NCBI GenBank assembly: GCA_004352715.1
Contig: SCFE01000003.1
Location: forward strand, 595,125-659,124
Source: Hofstenia miamia
Lineage: Eukaryota; Xenacoelomorpha; Acoela
Length of the DNA: 64,000 bases
Reading direction: 5' to 3'
Position 1 is the first letter of the stretch. Every line of letters begins with the position of its first letter. The notes beneath the pieces were generated by a model. It was not told the origin of the DNA and ran no database searches. It saw only the letters and a program-made list of their open reading frames with translations. Below, one piece after another: positions 9,996-19,739 of the stretch. The translations under genes and the position numbers were made by a program.

Positions 9996-10310
9996 AATTA
10001 AAGAGTTATTTAACACACCAAATTTGTAGCGGTTTTGCAATTATGTTAAATAAAGCAGGGGAAGTCCAAATAACTTGAAAATAAACACAAGAATAACAAT
10101 TTTAGTCCTAAATCAGAACTAATTTTCTATTGGCAATGTACAACTAATTAGCTTAGGGTATAATTAGAAGATCATGTGAATCATGCCCTCCCCAGCGAAA
10201 TTCATTTCAGCATTTTGTGTATGGGAACAATTTGATTGCTGTTATGCCTGTAAATATTTGGTAAGTTTCATACGCAATTAAGCATGTGACATGTCATTCA
10301 CTTCTCAATT
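9996..10310. other. AT-rich spacer
   Basis: No gene, RNA or repeat recognised between the duplicated flank and the minisatellite. Confidence 0.5.
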
Positions 10311-10594
10311 CACTGCTTCTTTATTTCTATTTAAATTTGCATCAAGAATATGCCTTTAGCTCTAATTACGATATCAATAGTGTACATTAATAGCATATTT
10401 ATTATTTTAAATAGATTAGCCTATTCACTGCTTCTTTATTTCTATTTAATTATTTGTATCAAGAATATGCCTTTAGGTCTAATTACGATATCAATAGTGT
10501 ACATTAATAGCATATTTATTATTTTAAATAGATTAGCCTATTCACTGCTTCTTTATTTCTATTTAAATTTGCATCAAGAATATGCCTTTAGCTC
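10311..10594. repeat. Minisatellite, 115-117-bp units (copy 1, runs into gap)
   Basis: Tandem units start at CACTGCTTCTTTATTTC at 10311, 10426 and 10543; each contains ATTACGATATCAATAGTGTA. The array continues into the N-run and ends at about 10812. It lies downstream of coiled-coil gene copy 1. Confidence 0.92.
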
Positions 10595-10778
10595 NNNNNN
10601 NNNNNNNNNNNNNNNNNNNNNNNNNNNNNNNNNNNNNNNNNNNNNNNNNNNNNNNNNNNNNNNNNNNNNNNNNNNNNNNNNNNNNNNNNNNNNNNNNNNN
10701 NNNNNNNNNNNNNNNNNNNNNNNNNNNNNNNNNNNNNNNNNNNNNNNNNNNNNNNNNNNNNNNNNNNNNNNNNNNNNN
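10595..10778. other. Assembly gap (184 N)
   Basis: Run of N inside the minisatellite. The array length here is therefore unknown, and frames spanning it are meaningless. Confidence 0.99.
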
Positions 10779-10935
10779 CCTATTCACTGCTTCTTTATTT
10801 CTATTTAATTATTTGCATTCACAAATTTTGTGTTAAATATTTTTGGCTTCGGTATCTTCGAATTCTCATATATAACAATTCGGCAAAAAATTTTCAGGTG
10901 AAACTTAAATTCCCAAAAAATACTGATTAACAGGC

Positions 10936-10941
10936 TTTATT
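10936..10941 (-). terminator. Candidate polyadenylation signal AATAAA (copy 1)
   Basis: TTTATT on the plus strand, about 85 bases past the stop codon of coiled-coil gene copy 1. The position is suitable, but the motif is weak evidence in AT-rich DNA. Confidence 0.4.
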
Positions 10942-11026
10942 AGAAAATCTAATACATTAACATTGTTAAGCATTTGCGATTCTAGCTTATTGAGGAAATA
11001 ATAAATAAATATTTAGTACATAGTAT

Positions 11027-12055
11027 CTAAACTCTTTTGTAATTTGCTCTCAGATGAGCCTTAAGTTCCATGTATTCGTTTTCCTTTTGATATGTAAATC
11101 GCTTGACTTTTTCAACAAGCTCTTCATAATCGTGAAGAGTATGTGTATCTCTGTACACCAATTCATCCCTGAGATTTTTGATATTATCCTCCTGCACAAC
11201 CAATGTTCCTCGTAGCTTTTGATGCATTAATCTGAGTCTGATGTGATCCACTTGCTTTGCTTTAAGCTTATCGTTCAAAAACCTTACACGATCAAGATCT
11301 TTATTGATATCTTTAATCTTGAATTGCAACATTTCAATTTCATGCTCCTTCTCTGTGACTTGATTTGCAAGCCTCAATTCTCGCTTAGCAGCTGCTTTCA
11401 AAGCTTCTTTGTTTCTTCTTACAACTTCAGACGCATTACTTTTCTTACTTGACAAAGAATTAAAGCTTGCACTTTTCTTAATGCTTGAATTGCGATCCAT
11501 TGATACAGGTGAGGAGGTACGATGCGTTTCTGAGTTATTTTCTGGACATAATCTTAGCTGGAAGATTTCTTCTTGAATGGATACAATCAGCTTTTCTAGT
11601 CTATCACATCTACTGTTGATGTTATTAGGATCGGTGTTAGAATTTCTAGACACAAGAGAACCTTCATCTACACCTGAATCGATAAAGCTTGTATTCAGCA
11701 TCAAATCATTTTGCTTAGAGGTATGCGAGCTATTTCCGCCTTTTGAAATAATCGTAGTGAAGGATGAATTTCTGGAGGATCGCTGACTTCGTGAATGCCT
11801 ATTCCTCTCTGACTCAGTAATTTGAGATGAACTTCGCATACTTCTTTCATTAAATGAGCTGTTTCTTCTGCTCATATCATTACTTTTTTGAAATGATTCG
11901 CTAGATGTGAAATTACGTGATGTGGACTTGTATGTTGGGAGAATGTAATCTGAAAGGTTGGATTGACTTTCATGTTGGAAAGACACACTTGGTTTTCTTA
12001 AGGAAGATGCAGTTTTGTTGAGAAAGCCAGAATTATTTCTAAAATTCTCTGCCAT
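11027..12055 (-). CDS. Ser-rich coiled-coil protein, unknown function (copy 1)
   Basis: An intact single-exon frame of 342 codons, ATG in a GCAATGG context. Residues 1-150 are Ser/Asn/Arg-rich and look disordered, with repeated RNSS-type motifs. Residues about 148-165 (RCDRLEKLIVSIQEEIFQL) and 210-335 are charged heptad-like helices typical of a long coiled coil, ending ...HLRANYKRV. No enzyme motif, signal peptide or membrane segment. I do not recognise the family; a cytoskeletal or centrosomal-type structural protein is possible. An identical frame lies 2,095 bp to the right. Absence of introns next to a heavily spliced gene could mean a retrogene or a genuinely intronless gene. Confidence 0.8.
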   Translation of the reverse strand: MAENFRNNSGFLNKTASSLRKPSVSFQHESQSNLSDYILPTYKSTSRNFTSSESFQKSNDMSRRNSSFNERSMRSSSQITESERNRHSRSQRSSRNSSFTTIISKGGNSSHTSKQNDLMLNTSFIDSGVDEGSLVSRNSNTDPNNINSRCDRLEKLIVSIQEEIFQLRLCPENNSETHRTSSPVSMDRNSSIKKSASFNSLSSKKSNASEVVRRNKEALKAAAKRELRLANQVTEKEHEIEMLQFKIKDINKDLDRVRFLNDKLKAKQVDHIRLRLMHQKLRGTLVVQEDNIKNLRDELVYRDTHTLHDYEELVEKVKRFTYQKENEYMELKAHLRANYKRV

Positions 12056-12209
12056 TGCATATTGCGTATGACTATATTAAACTAAGAGTATGTTGTTTTT
12101 GCCAGCGTTCTATCAAAAGAAAATCACTTGAGGCATGTTTATTTCTTGGCGGATTATTCACTTTAGAATTAACTTAATTGCTCTAACCGTTTGAAAGCGT
12201 AATACATAT

Positions 12210-12235
12210 TTTTGTGACAGAAAGGTGTCACAAAA
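12210..12235. promoter_or_regulatory. Perfect 10-bp hairpin upstream of coiled-coil gene copy 1
   Basis: TTTTGTGACA, loop GAAAGG, TGTCACAAAA: a perfect inverted repeat about 155 bp upstream of the ATG. It could be a dimeric factor site. Function is unknown. Confidence 0.45.
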
Positions 12236-12372
12236 TACATGTACGAATAATACGGCTCCTATATTTAGAAGAAAAAGATTTTTGGTGCTTTGGCTTATGT
12301 AGTATTTCATTAAGTGCAGGCCTAATAATCGCCATATAGCGTTGGATCACTATCTCACTCACAGGAAACATT

Positions 12373-12520
12373 CCATTATTGGTCCATTAATGGGCCATTG
12401 TTGGTGCCATTATTGGCTATTGGTGGTAAATGACCGCTGACCCAACAATGTTTGCCAACCATCATCCACTATTGGGCCATTGGTGAGCCAATTATGGCCC
12501 ATTAATGTGCCATTGATGGC
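12373..12520. repeat. Array of CCATTNNTGG-type near-palindromes (copy 1)
   Basis: About ten imperfect copies of a self-complementary motif (CCATTATTGG, CCATTAATGG, CCATTGTTGG, CCATTGATGG and so on), 320-465 bp upstream of the coiled-coil ATG. Either a decayed minisatellite or a cluster of binding sites. Confidence 0.7.
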
Positions 12521-12701
12521 AAACTGTAGGTTTTTGATACTATAGCATTAACTTTTATATGTAGAACATAATTTTAAATCATTATGCAGTTCAAACAAAC
12601 ACAAGTCCAACAAAGGACAGAAGGATACCTTTGAGATCCTGGCATGCATATTTAATACTAACATTTGTTGGAAATGTTAAAGAATGTTTTGTTTATAAAT
12701 G

Positions 12702-12912
12702 ATTACGATATCAATAGTGTACATTAATAGCATATTTATTATTTTAAATAGATTAGCCTATTCACTGCTTCTTTATTTCTATTTAATTATTTGCATCAAG
12801 AATATGCCTTTAGCTCTAATTACGATATCAATAGTGTACATTAATAGCATATTTATTATTTTAAATAGATTAGCCTATTCACTGCTTCTTTATTTCTATT
12901 TAATTATTTGCA
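12702..12912. repeat. Minisatellite, 117-bp units (copy 2)
   Basis: Two near-complete units with CACTGCTTCTTTATTTC at 12763 and 12880, the same sequence as at 10311-10594. It separates the two gene copies. Confidence 0.92.
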
Positions 12913-13030
12913 TTCACAAATTTTGTGTTAAATATTTTTGGCTTCGGTATCTTCGAATTCTCATATATAACAATTCGGCAAAAAATTTTCAGGTGAAACT
13001 TAAATTCCCAAAAAATACTGATTAACAGGC

Positions 13031-13036
13031 TTTATT
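13031..13036 (-). terminator. Candidate polyadenylation signal AATAAA (copy 2)
   Basis: Counterpart of 10936-10941, at the same distance from the stop codon of coiled-coil gene copy 2. Confidence 0.4.
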
Positions 13037-13121
13037 AGAAAATCTAATACATTAACATTGTTAAGCATTTGCGATTTTAGCTTATTGAGGAAATAATAAA
13101 TAAATATTTAGTACATAGTAT

Positions 13122-14150
13122 CTAAACTCTTTTGTAATTTGCTCTCAGATGAGCCTTAAGTTCCATGTATTCGTTTTCCTTTTGATATGTAAATCGCTTG
13201 ACTTTTTCAACAAGCTCTTCATAATCGTGAAGAGTATGTGTATCTCTGTACACCAATTCATCCCTGAGATTTTTGATATTATCCTCCTGCACAACCAATG
13301 TTCCTCGTAGCTTTTGATGCATTAATCTGAGTCTGATGTGATCCACTTGCTTTGCTTTAAGCTTATCGTTCAAAAACCTTACACGATCAAGATCTTTATT
13401 GATATCTTTAATCTTGAATTGCAACATTTCAATTTCATGCTCCTTCTCTGTGACTTGATTTGCAAGCCTCAATTCTCGCTTAGCAGCTGCTTTCAAAGCT
13501 TCTTTGTTTCTTCTTACAACTTCAGACGCATTACTTTTCTTACTTGACAAAGAATTAAAGCTTGCACTTTTCTTAATGCTTGAATTGCGATCCATTGATA
13601 CAGGTGAGGAGGTACGATGCGTTTCTGAGTTATTTTCTGGACATAATCTTAGCTGGAAGATTTCTTCTTGAATGGATACAATCAGCTTTTCTAGTCTATC
13701 ACATCTACTGTTGATGTTATTAGGATCGGTGTTAGAATTTCTAGACACAAGAGAACCTTCATCTACACCTGAATCGATAAAGCTTGTATTCAGCATCAAA
13801 TCATTTTGCTTAGAGGTATGCGAGCTATTTCCGCCTTTTGAAATAATCGTAGTGAAGGATGAATTTCTGGAGGATCGCTGACTTCGTGAATGCCTATTCC
13901 TCTCTGACTCAGTAATTTGAGATGAACTTCGCATACTTCTTTCATTAAATGAGCTGTTTCTTCTGCTCATATCATTACTTTTTTGAAATGATTCGCTAGA
14001 TGTGAAATTACGTGATGTGGACTTGTATGTTGGGAGAATGTAATCTGAAAGGTTGGATTGACTTTCATGTTGGAAAGACACACTTGGTTTTCTTAAGGAA
14101 GATGCAGTTTTGTTGAGAAAGCCAGAATTATTTCTAAAATTCTCTGCCAT
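13122..14150 (-). CDS. Ser-rich coiled-coil protein, unknown function (copy 2)
   Basis: Protein identical over all 342 residues to the product of 11027-12055. The complete copy of the upstream hairpin and palindrome array makes it equally likely to be expressed. Lack of any amino-acid difference means the duplication is very recent, is being homogenised, or is an assembly duplicate. The function is not recognised: a disordered Ser-rich head followed by a long coiled coil. Confidence 0.78.
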   Translation of the reverse strand: MAENFRNNSGFLNKTASSLRKPSVSFQHESQSNLSDYILPTYKSTSRNFTSSESFQKSNDMSRRNSSFNERSMRSSSQITESERNRHSRSQRSSRNSSFTTIISKGGNSSHTSKQNDLMLNTSFIDSGVDEGSLVSRNSNTDPNNINSRCDRLEKLIVSIQEEIFQLRLCPENNSETHRTSSPVSMDRNSSIKKSASFNSLSSKKSNASEVVRRNKEALKAAAKRELRLANQVTEKEHEIEMLQFKIKDINKDLDRVRFLNDKLKAKQVDHIRLRLMHQKLRGTLVVQEDNIKNLRDELVYRDTHTLHDYEELVEKVKRFTYQKENEYMELKAHLRANYKRV

Positions 14151-14304
14151 TGCATATTGCGTATGACTATATTAAACTAAGAGTATGTTGTTTTTGCCAG
14201 CGTTCTATCAAAAGAAAATCACTTGAGGCATGTTTATTTCTTGGCGGATTATTCACTTTAGAATTAACTTAATTGCTCTAACCGTTTGAAAGCGTAATAC
14301 ATAT

Positions 14305-14330
14305 TTTTGTGACAGAAAGGTGTCACAAAA
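14305..14330. promoter_or_regulatory. Perfect 10-bp hairpin upstream of coiled-coil gene copy 2
   Basis: Identical to 12210-12235 at the same distance from the ATG. Confidence 0.45.
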
Positions 14331-14467
14331 TACATGTACGAATAATACGGCTCCTATATTTAGAAGAAAAAGATTTTTGGTGCTTTGGCTTATGTAGTAT
14401 TTCATTAAGTGCAGGCCTAATAATCGCCATATAGCGTTGGATCACTATCTCACTCACAGGAAACATT

Positions 14468-14615
14468 CCATTATTGGTCCATTAATGGGCCATTGTTGGT
14501 GCCATTATTGGCTATTGGTGGTAAATGACCGCTGACCCAACAATGTTTGCCAACCATCATCCACTATTGGGCCATTGGTGAGCCAATTATGGCCCATTAA
14601 TGTGCCATTGATGGC
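14468..14615. repeat. Array of CCATTNNTGG-type near-palindromes (copy 2)
   Basis: Identical to 12373-12520. Confidence 0.7.
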
Positions 14616-14794
14616 AAACTGTAGGTTTTTGATACTATAGCATTAACTTTTATATGTAGAACATAATTTTAAATCATTATGCAGTTCAAACAAACACAAG
14701 TCCAACAAAGGACAGAAGGATACCTTTGAGATCCTGGCATGCATATTTAATACTAACATTTGTTGGAAATGTTAAAGAATGTTTTGTTTATAAA

Positions 14795-15262
14795 TGATAA
14801 CAATGAGCATAAAAATCTGTCAAATTTAACAAAAAAATTTTAATTTTAAAATTATGTACAATTTTGAAATAATGCTATCTTAAATCTTTAAAAATCTCTT
14901 CTGCTCAAGTATAGCTTTTTTATATAACTGTTAATTTCAAGGTGTCCAAATATTTATGAATAAATTATTTTTAAAATATATTTAGCAGGTATATCATAAT
15001 TTTGCACAATATAAAAATTTCAAAATATCTTTTCGCATTTCCTTTTATTATATTAAAAAGAATGAAGTGACTTTTGTTTGCAAGCATCTGCTCATTGATT
15101 ATTGATTACTAAGGTTGCTACTGATGCCGCTAATGTTCCACCAATAGGCCATTCTGATGGCATCAGTGGTCACAAATATTGCATGTTTCCCAACAGCAGT
15201 TTACTGATTATGGTTGTTTCCTGGGCTGTGCTGAATAGAGTCAATCGAAATCAGAACCTGTA
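14795..15262. other. AT-rich spacer
   Basis: No gene recognised. The frame running into the AAT repeat after 15102 is low-complexity read-through. Confidence 0.5.
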
Positions 15263-15264
15263 TG

Positions 15265-15316
<52 letters not shown>
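15263..15316. repeat. (AAT)n microsatellite, 3' tail of the CR1/L2-like LINE
   Basis: AAT triplets immediately follow the 3' end of the minus-strand LINE; read on that strand the element ends in (ATT)n. Simple-repeat tails of this kind are common in CR1/L2 and I-type LINEs. Confidence 0.85.
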
Positions 15317-15317
<1 letters not shown>

Positions 15318-15678
15318 GAGTCAAAAGCAATTTATTGCAAAAATCTTTGGTACAAGACTATAAACTAAAAACTATTTACAAAATAATAGTAACATATACA
15401 TACATAATTGTGTGGTGTGTGTTTGTTGGGGATTTGTGTGTGTGTGTGTGTACATTATCTAGGATCATACGAAATTTTCGAAGGAGTGTAGTGTATTATT
15501 GTCATTAAGTATGCATTGTCTGTGAAAGAGGAATGTTCGCACTTTTTTTCTAAAGTTTTTGTAGTTAATTTCCATTTTAATTTCATGGTCTAAGTTATTC
15601 CAAATTTTAGTTGCCGTGTGGTGAAAACTATTTGAATGTTAATCTAAGCATAAAATTGTTTGACAACTTTCATTTAAC

Positions 15679-15999
15679 TTAATATATTGTTTTAAAAATG
15701 AAAGAGAATTTACACTTCAATAATATTGATACCATATGCATTTGAATTCTGTAATAAGGAGCTAATATTTTATATTGAATTCGATAGACGAATGAACTGT
15801 CATGTTTTTGCGCAAAGTTAAGTGTTTTAAGAGACCAATTGAAAGTTTTAGACAGAAGTATGCGATATTTTGAATTTATGTTTGTAAAGAGAAATGAGTA
15901 ATATTGAAAATGAGGTAAACAAAAAGAATTTATTAATTGTTTGTGATATATATTTGAGACGTTTCGCAGATGGTAAAGATACCTAACTCCAGAAGCCAT
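15679..15999 (-). pseudogene. CR1/L2-like LINE: C-terminal region of ORF2
   Basis: 106 codons after the RT. VRYLYHLRNVS and KQLINSFCLPHFQYYS match the position where LINE RT thumbs carry the ...L-x-x-L-R...L-x-x-S-x-x-x-P-x-x-x-Y-x motif. It joins the RT at about 16000 through a frameshift. Confidence 0.6.
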
Positions 16000-16002
16000 T
16001 TT

Positions 16003-16553
16003 TTAAATTTTAGTCATTAAAAATTGTTCGAAATTTAAATCATTGTCAATCTCAACACCTAAATAATGTATTGATTCACTTTGCTTCAATGGTACTTGAT
16101 TTATATTTATTTCAATGTTTTTTGTAAGATATTTAAATGTTTTAGGCGAGAAAATTATAAATTGTGTTTTTTCAATATTTACTTTCAATTGATTATTTGA
16201 GAAATACTTTGTTAAATGTTCGATGTAATTTTGGAGAATTTTTGTAGCATTAAAGGCATTTACATTAGTACTTATGAGACAGGTATCGTCCGCATATTGA
16301 TAAATAGTACTGTTTTTATCTGTTTCGTTATATCATTTACGTAGAGTGAGAATAGGATGGGGCCAAGAACTGTGCCTTGAGGTACCCCACGGTTAGTTGT
16401 AATATATTTTGATTTTGTGCCATTAAGTATAACTCGTTGCTGTCGATTTATAAGGAAGTTCATTATCAAATTTATAGCGTTGTCATCAAAATTATAATGC
16501 ATTAATTTGTCTTTCAATATGTCAAAGTTCATTGAGTTAAACGCTTTGCTCAA
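16003..16553 (-). pseudogene. CR1/L2-like LINE: reverse transcriptase palm
   Basis: Motif A is SKAFNSMNFDIL, where the catalytic Asp of the usual KAFD is Asn. Motif B is GVPQGTVLGPILF. Motif C, YQYADDTCL, is present about 16275-16300 but in a different frame, so a frameshift separates B and C. HYLGVEIDNDLNF follows. This is a dead reverse transcriptase, unable to copy the element. Confidence 0.8.
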
Positions 16554-16906
16554 ATAGAGAAGGGCAACGCAACTACATTTATTAGAAGCTAAATTAGATT
16601 TTATTTGCTGTGATATTGAAAAAATTGCATCTTGAGTGCTAAACCCATTACGGAAACCAAATTGTTTTTTGAAAGAATATTTTCAGATATCAAATATGCA
16701 TTTATTTGATTATTTAATAATTTTTCAAATAGTTTACTGAAAGGATGGCCAATGCAAATTGGCCTATAATTTTTTCCGTTTAGAGGATCGCCTTTTTATA
16801 TATAGGGCTTATGTCTGATTTCTTAAATATATCAGGGAATTTATTATCAATAATACATTGGTTAAATGCGAATAGAAGATGTTCACTAAAGATATGAAAA
16901 TGACGT

Positions 16907-17510
16907 TTAGTAATTAAAGATTGGAAGATTATAGGATGCAGTTGGTTTATTTGTGGCTAAATTTTTTATTATGGTTTCTAGTTCATTTGCATTTACGAGT
17001 CTAAAAGAAAAGTATGATTTTGCTGGGAATTTATTTATGTTTGTCTTTCTCTTATATTGGGGAAAATTGAAATTGCCAAAATCCTTAAATGTTGCATTTA
17101 GATGTTCTATTATTATTGTTTTTTTCCGTTGTAATTTTGTTATCAATACTTAATTCGTTAATGTCAGTTGAAAGTCCTTTACTTTTTCCCAAAAATTTAT
17201 GAATATATCGCCATTTTTCGTTTGTACTTGCTTAGTTATCGAAGAACCTTTTCTGTTCTAAGGCAGATTTTTTATTTCTTAATTGTTTAATTATCTTCTT
17301 TGATTTTTCGTAATTACTCCAATTAGTTGTTTTCGGCTCTGTTTTAGCGAGTTCAAACAATTTTCTTTTAATACTTACTTGTTCACGTATATAATTATCA
17401 TCGGCATTTGATAAAGCAAATTTTCGCGCCTTTAATTTTACTTTGCGGTACTTAATTGGTGACGCTTTATTAATTGCATTGATAATTTCTTTTGAGATAT
17501 AATTAATCAT
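16907..17510 (-). pseudogene. CR1/L2-like LINE: linker between endonuclease and RT
   Basis: Two frames (16907-17146 and 17232-17510) with a Lys/Arg-rich helical composition. The segment around RLVNANELETIIKNLATNKP is the N-terminal RT motif that precedes the K-x-x-G-x-D-x-I box. Frameshifted relative to neighbours. Confidence 0.6.
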
Positions 17511-18350
17511 ACAAGATCCAGATTTAATGTGTATATGTAATTGAACGATATGTTTTTCAAAAGTGTTTGGATTATTTCGTCTGAATAATATAAATAATCT
17601 CTTGCATAAATTATTTTAAAATTATTGGCTTTGGTAGTTATATTACTTATATATGTGCAAAGAGCATGGTCACTGAACGATTCAAACATGAAGGATTTAA
17701 AAACTAAGTCGGAATTTGTTAGGAAGTGTTCAATTAAGTTGTTTTGTCTTGTTGGACAGTCAGTATTTATACAACAAAATTATATGTGGTACAAAATTCT
17801 CTTAACGATTTTTTCTCAAGATTATTAAAATAATTTATATTAAAGTCACCAAATTTATTTATAGAATAGTAGGGATAACTTATTTCGGAAATTTCATTTG
17901 CCTTAAATTTTAGGTAGCCAATATGATAATTTTTATTTGGATTGTATGGGATATTAATCAGTTCTTTATGACATTTATTTTCAAATGATATAGTTTCTAT
18001 GCAGAGTGATTCAAATATATTGTGGTTTAATTCATATTATAATTTACGCACTGGTTTTAAACGTTTTGGAACCAATATCATGAGTCCGCCACCTCTACCT
18101 AATCGGTTTTTTATGAAAATGTCATAATAATGTCGGTCAGGATTAAACAAATTAGGATCAGTGTCACGTTGTAACCAAGTTTCGGTAATTAAGAATATTG
18201 CGTTTTGTCCTATCTTATTTATTAAGCTTAGAAAGTCATTTCTGTTTGAAATTAGACTTCTAGAATTGAGATATACAAATTTATAGTTATTGCAGTAATT
18301 TTTTAGTTTTATTTCTATTTGAGATTCTTCTAGAATTGGTCCTGGGTTAA
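17507..18350 (-). pseudogene. CR1/L2-like LINE: APE-type endonuclease
   Basis: ITETWLQ near 18190, RLGRGGGLMILV near 18085 and SFSDHALCTY near 17665 correspond to the catalytic E-T-W, G-G-G and S-D-H motifs of APE-type endonucleases, which nick target DNA during LINE insertion. The stretch has stops between motifs, so it is a remnant. Confidence 0.75.
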
Positions 18351-18674
18351 GTTTAATATATCCTGAGAGTAGTAATCTTATAAAATAAAAATAGTTATAG
18401 AGATTATTAGGAATAAACCTACAGAATTTAACTGTATATGCCTAGTATATTAAAAGAAGAATTAAAGAAATTGCCGTTTGTTTTCTCATAAATTTTAGAG
18501 CAAACTTAAAGATTTGGTAGAAAATGAACTTAATGAATTTAAGTGTTGTTATGTAGTAGTGCTTAGTGGTGGTGTGTTGTGAGTTGAGAAGTGATATGTC
18601 TGAGTGTATATAGTATATAGCTACATTTTTTAAACAAAGATATGTTAAAATATACAAAAGTAAAAGTACCTGTT

Positions 18675-19690
18675 TCATTTAGGTTGACATGAAGGAGTAC
18701 AGAGAAGGACGCGATGAGCGGTTACAGCTTTTGAATAGGAAACATTTGCTAGACGATGAGATGGATTGGAGATTTCGTGGGGTCTGAAGTAGGATTGGAG
18801 ATTGCGGATTATGTGAGCTAGACCTTGACGAGAAAGATGTATTCCATCGCTAACAAGAAGTTTGTAATTAATGTGACAAGGAGCATGTAAAAAACTTTGG
18901 GAAACAGGGATCACAGAGAAATTGTTCACAGATTGAGAACGGATGACTCAGTTGAATTCTTGAATTATGAAGTTCCTTTGAATATTGGAATAGTGACAGA
19001 CAAGAGTGAATTGACGACTTACTTCTGAGATTAGCCTGCTTAACTTAGATTTGAAAGACTGAGTGTCATTGGAGTTAAGAGCATCTATAAGACCAACATT
19101 GATTATGATGGAGTTGATGTGAGTTTTGGGCTACGAAGAGATTTTGTCAGTGAGCTTCTTTGTGTTGTGACCTGGATATGAGTGGATTGTAGTCGTCTGA
19201 TTTGGAAGAAGATTTTGAGAACGAGCATACTTCAGAATACTACTGCCAATTAGAAACGTAGTAGTGTTAGGTTTAATAGATTTGACGTAATTGGATTTTG
19301 ACTTCGGTTTTGGTGATTGGGAAGTTTCTTTAAAAGATGAATATTGACGTGGTGTAGGAGAATGACGAATCCTCGAGGTGACTGGGGATGCAGAAGTAGA
19401 AGTTTCAGCAGTGAGGACATTTGTTGGAGAGGACTGAACACATGCATCAGAGAGAGTAGGAGTTTCTTCTTCAGAAAAGAGCGCAGTTTTGAAGAGATGT
19501 AAGACAGCCTCAGCAGCGAGATCTTTGTTTAAGTTAGCGAACATCTGATGCAGCGGCGTTTTCTTTTTATCTTTAATAAAAGAATCCGCTGCATGGAGGG
19601 ACGTAATTCCGCCGAACAACTTGCTGATTACAGCATCTCGGAGAGCACAAGAGATCCGACCGTTCTCTTCAGCACCATAATAAAAACAAT
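18675..19690 (-). pseudogene. CR1/L2-like LINE ORF1 with SGNH-esterase-like domain
   Basis: The frame is open from about 19690 through 19131, with a Pro/Ser-rich N-terminal part. It enters a domain with LIGSSILK (block I, Ser in a GSS rather than GDS context), continues with INVGLIDA (block III-like) near 19110-19090, and ends with SDGIHLSRQGLAHI (block V, D-x-x-H) in 18675-18929. One stop near 18940 splits it. SGNH-type esterases are known in ORF1 of the CR1 group, where they are thought to act on lipid or protein acyl groups; their role in transposition is unsettled. Confidence 0.68.
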
Positions 19691-19698
19691 AATATTAG

Positions 19699-19702
<4 letters not shown>

Positions 19703-19737
<35 letters not shown>
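19703..19737. repeat. (TAA)n microsatellite at the 5' edge of the second R4/Dong-like copy
   Basis: TAA triplets run directly into CAGAGATAAACAG, which in the first copy is internal (about 4550). The second LINE copy is therefore 5'-truncated and joined to a TAA tract. Confidence 0.9.

Positions 19738-19739
<2 letters not shown>

Larger units (their letters stand above)
10604..12698. repeat. Tandem segmental duplication, copy 1
   Basis: Copy 1 of a 2,095-bp unit containing the coiled-coil gene, its upstream region and part of the minisatellite. The left part falls in the gap, so the exact start is inferred from the offset. Confidence 0.9.
12699..14794. repeat. Tandem segmental duplication, copy 2
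   Basis: Repeats 10604-12698 at a constant offset of 2,095 bp. I saw one substitution (10982 C versus 13077 T) and identical 342-codon frames. The junction lies inside the minisatellite motif TACGATATCAATAG, which suggests unequal exchange there or a collapsed/expanded assembly. Confidence 0.92.
15263..19690 (-). mobile_element. CR1/L2-like LINE, near full length, frame-broken
   Basis: A minus-strand non-LTR element. From its 5' side it has an ORF1 with an SGNH-esterase-like domain (about 18675-19690), an APE-type endonuclease (about 17507-18350), a linker (17232-17510), a reverse transcriptase (about 16003-17146), a C-terminal domain (15679-15999), a 3' UTR with GT repeats, and an (ATT)n tail. 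Several frameshifts and stops break ORF2. The 5' end is cut at about 19690 by the (TAA)n tract and R4-like LINE. Part of it (16844-19008) is repeated exactly at 20135-22299. Confidence 0.82.

Noticed and set aside
10311-12912. Direct repeats that might be taken for a CRISPR array
   Set aside because: The 115-117-bp units are contiguous, with no unique spacers, and lie in a eukaryotic context: a minisatellite.
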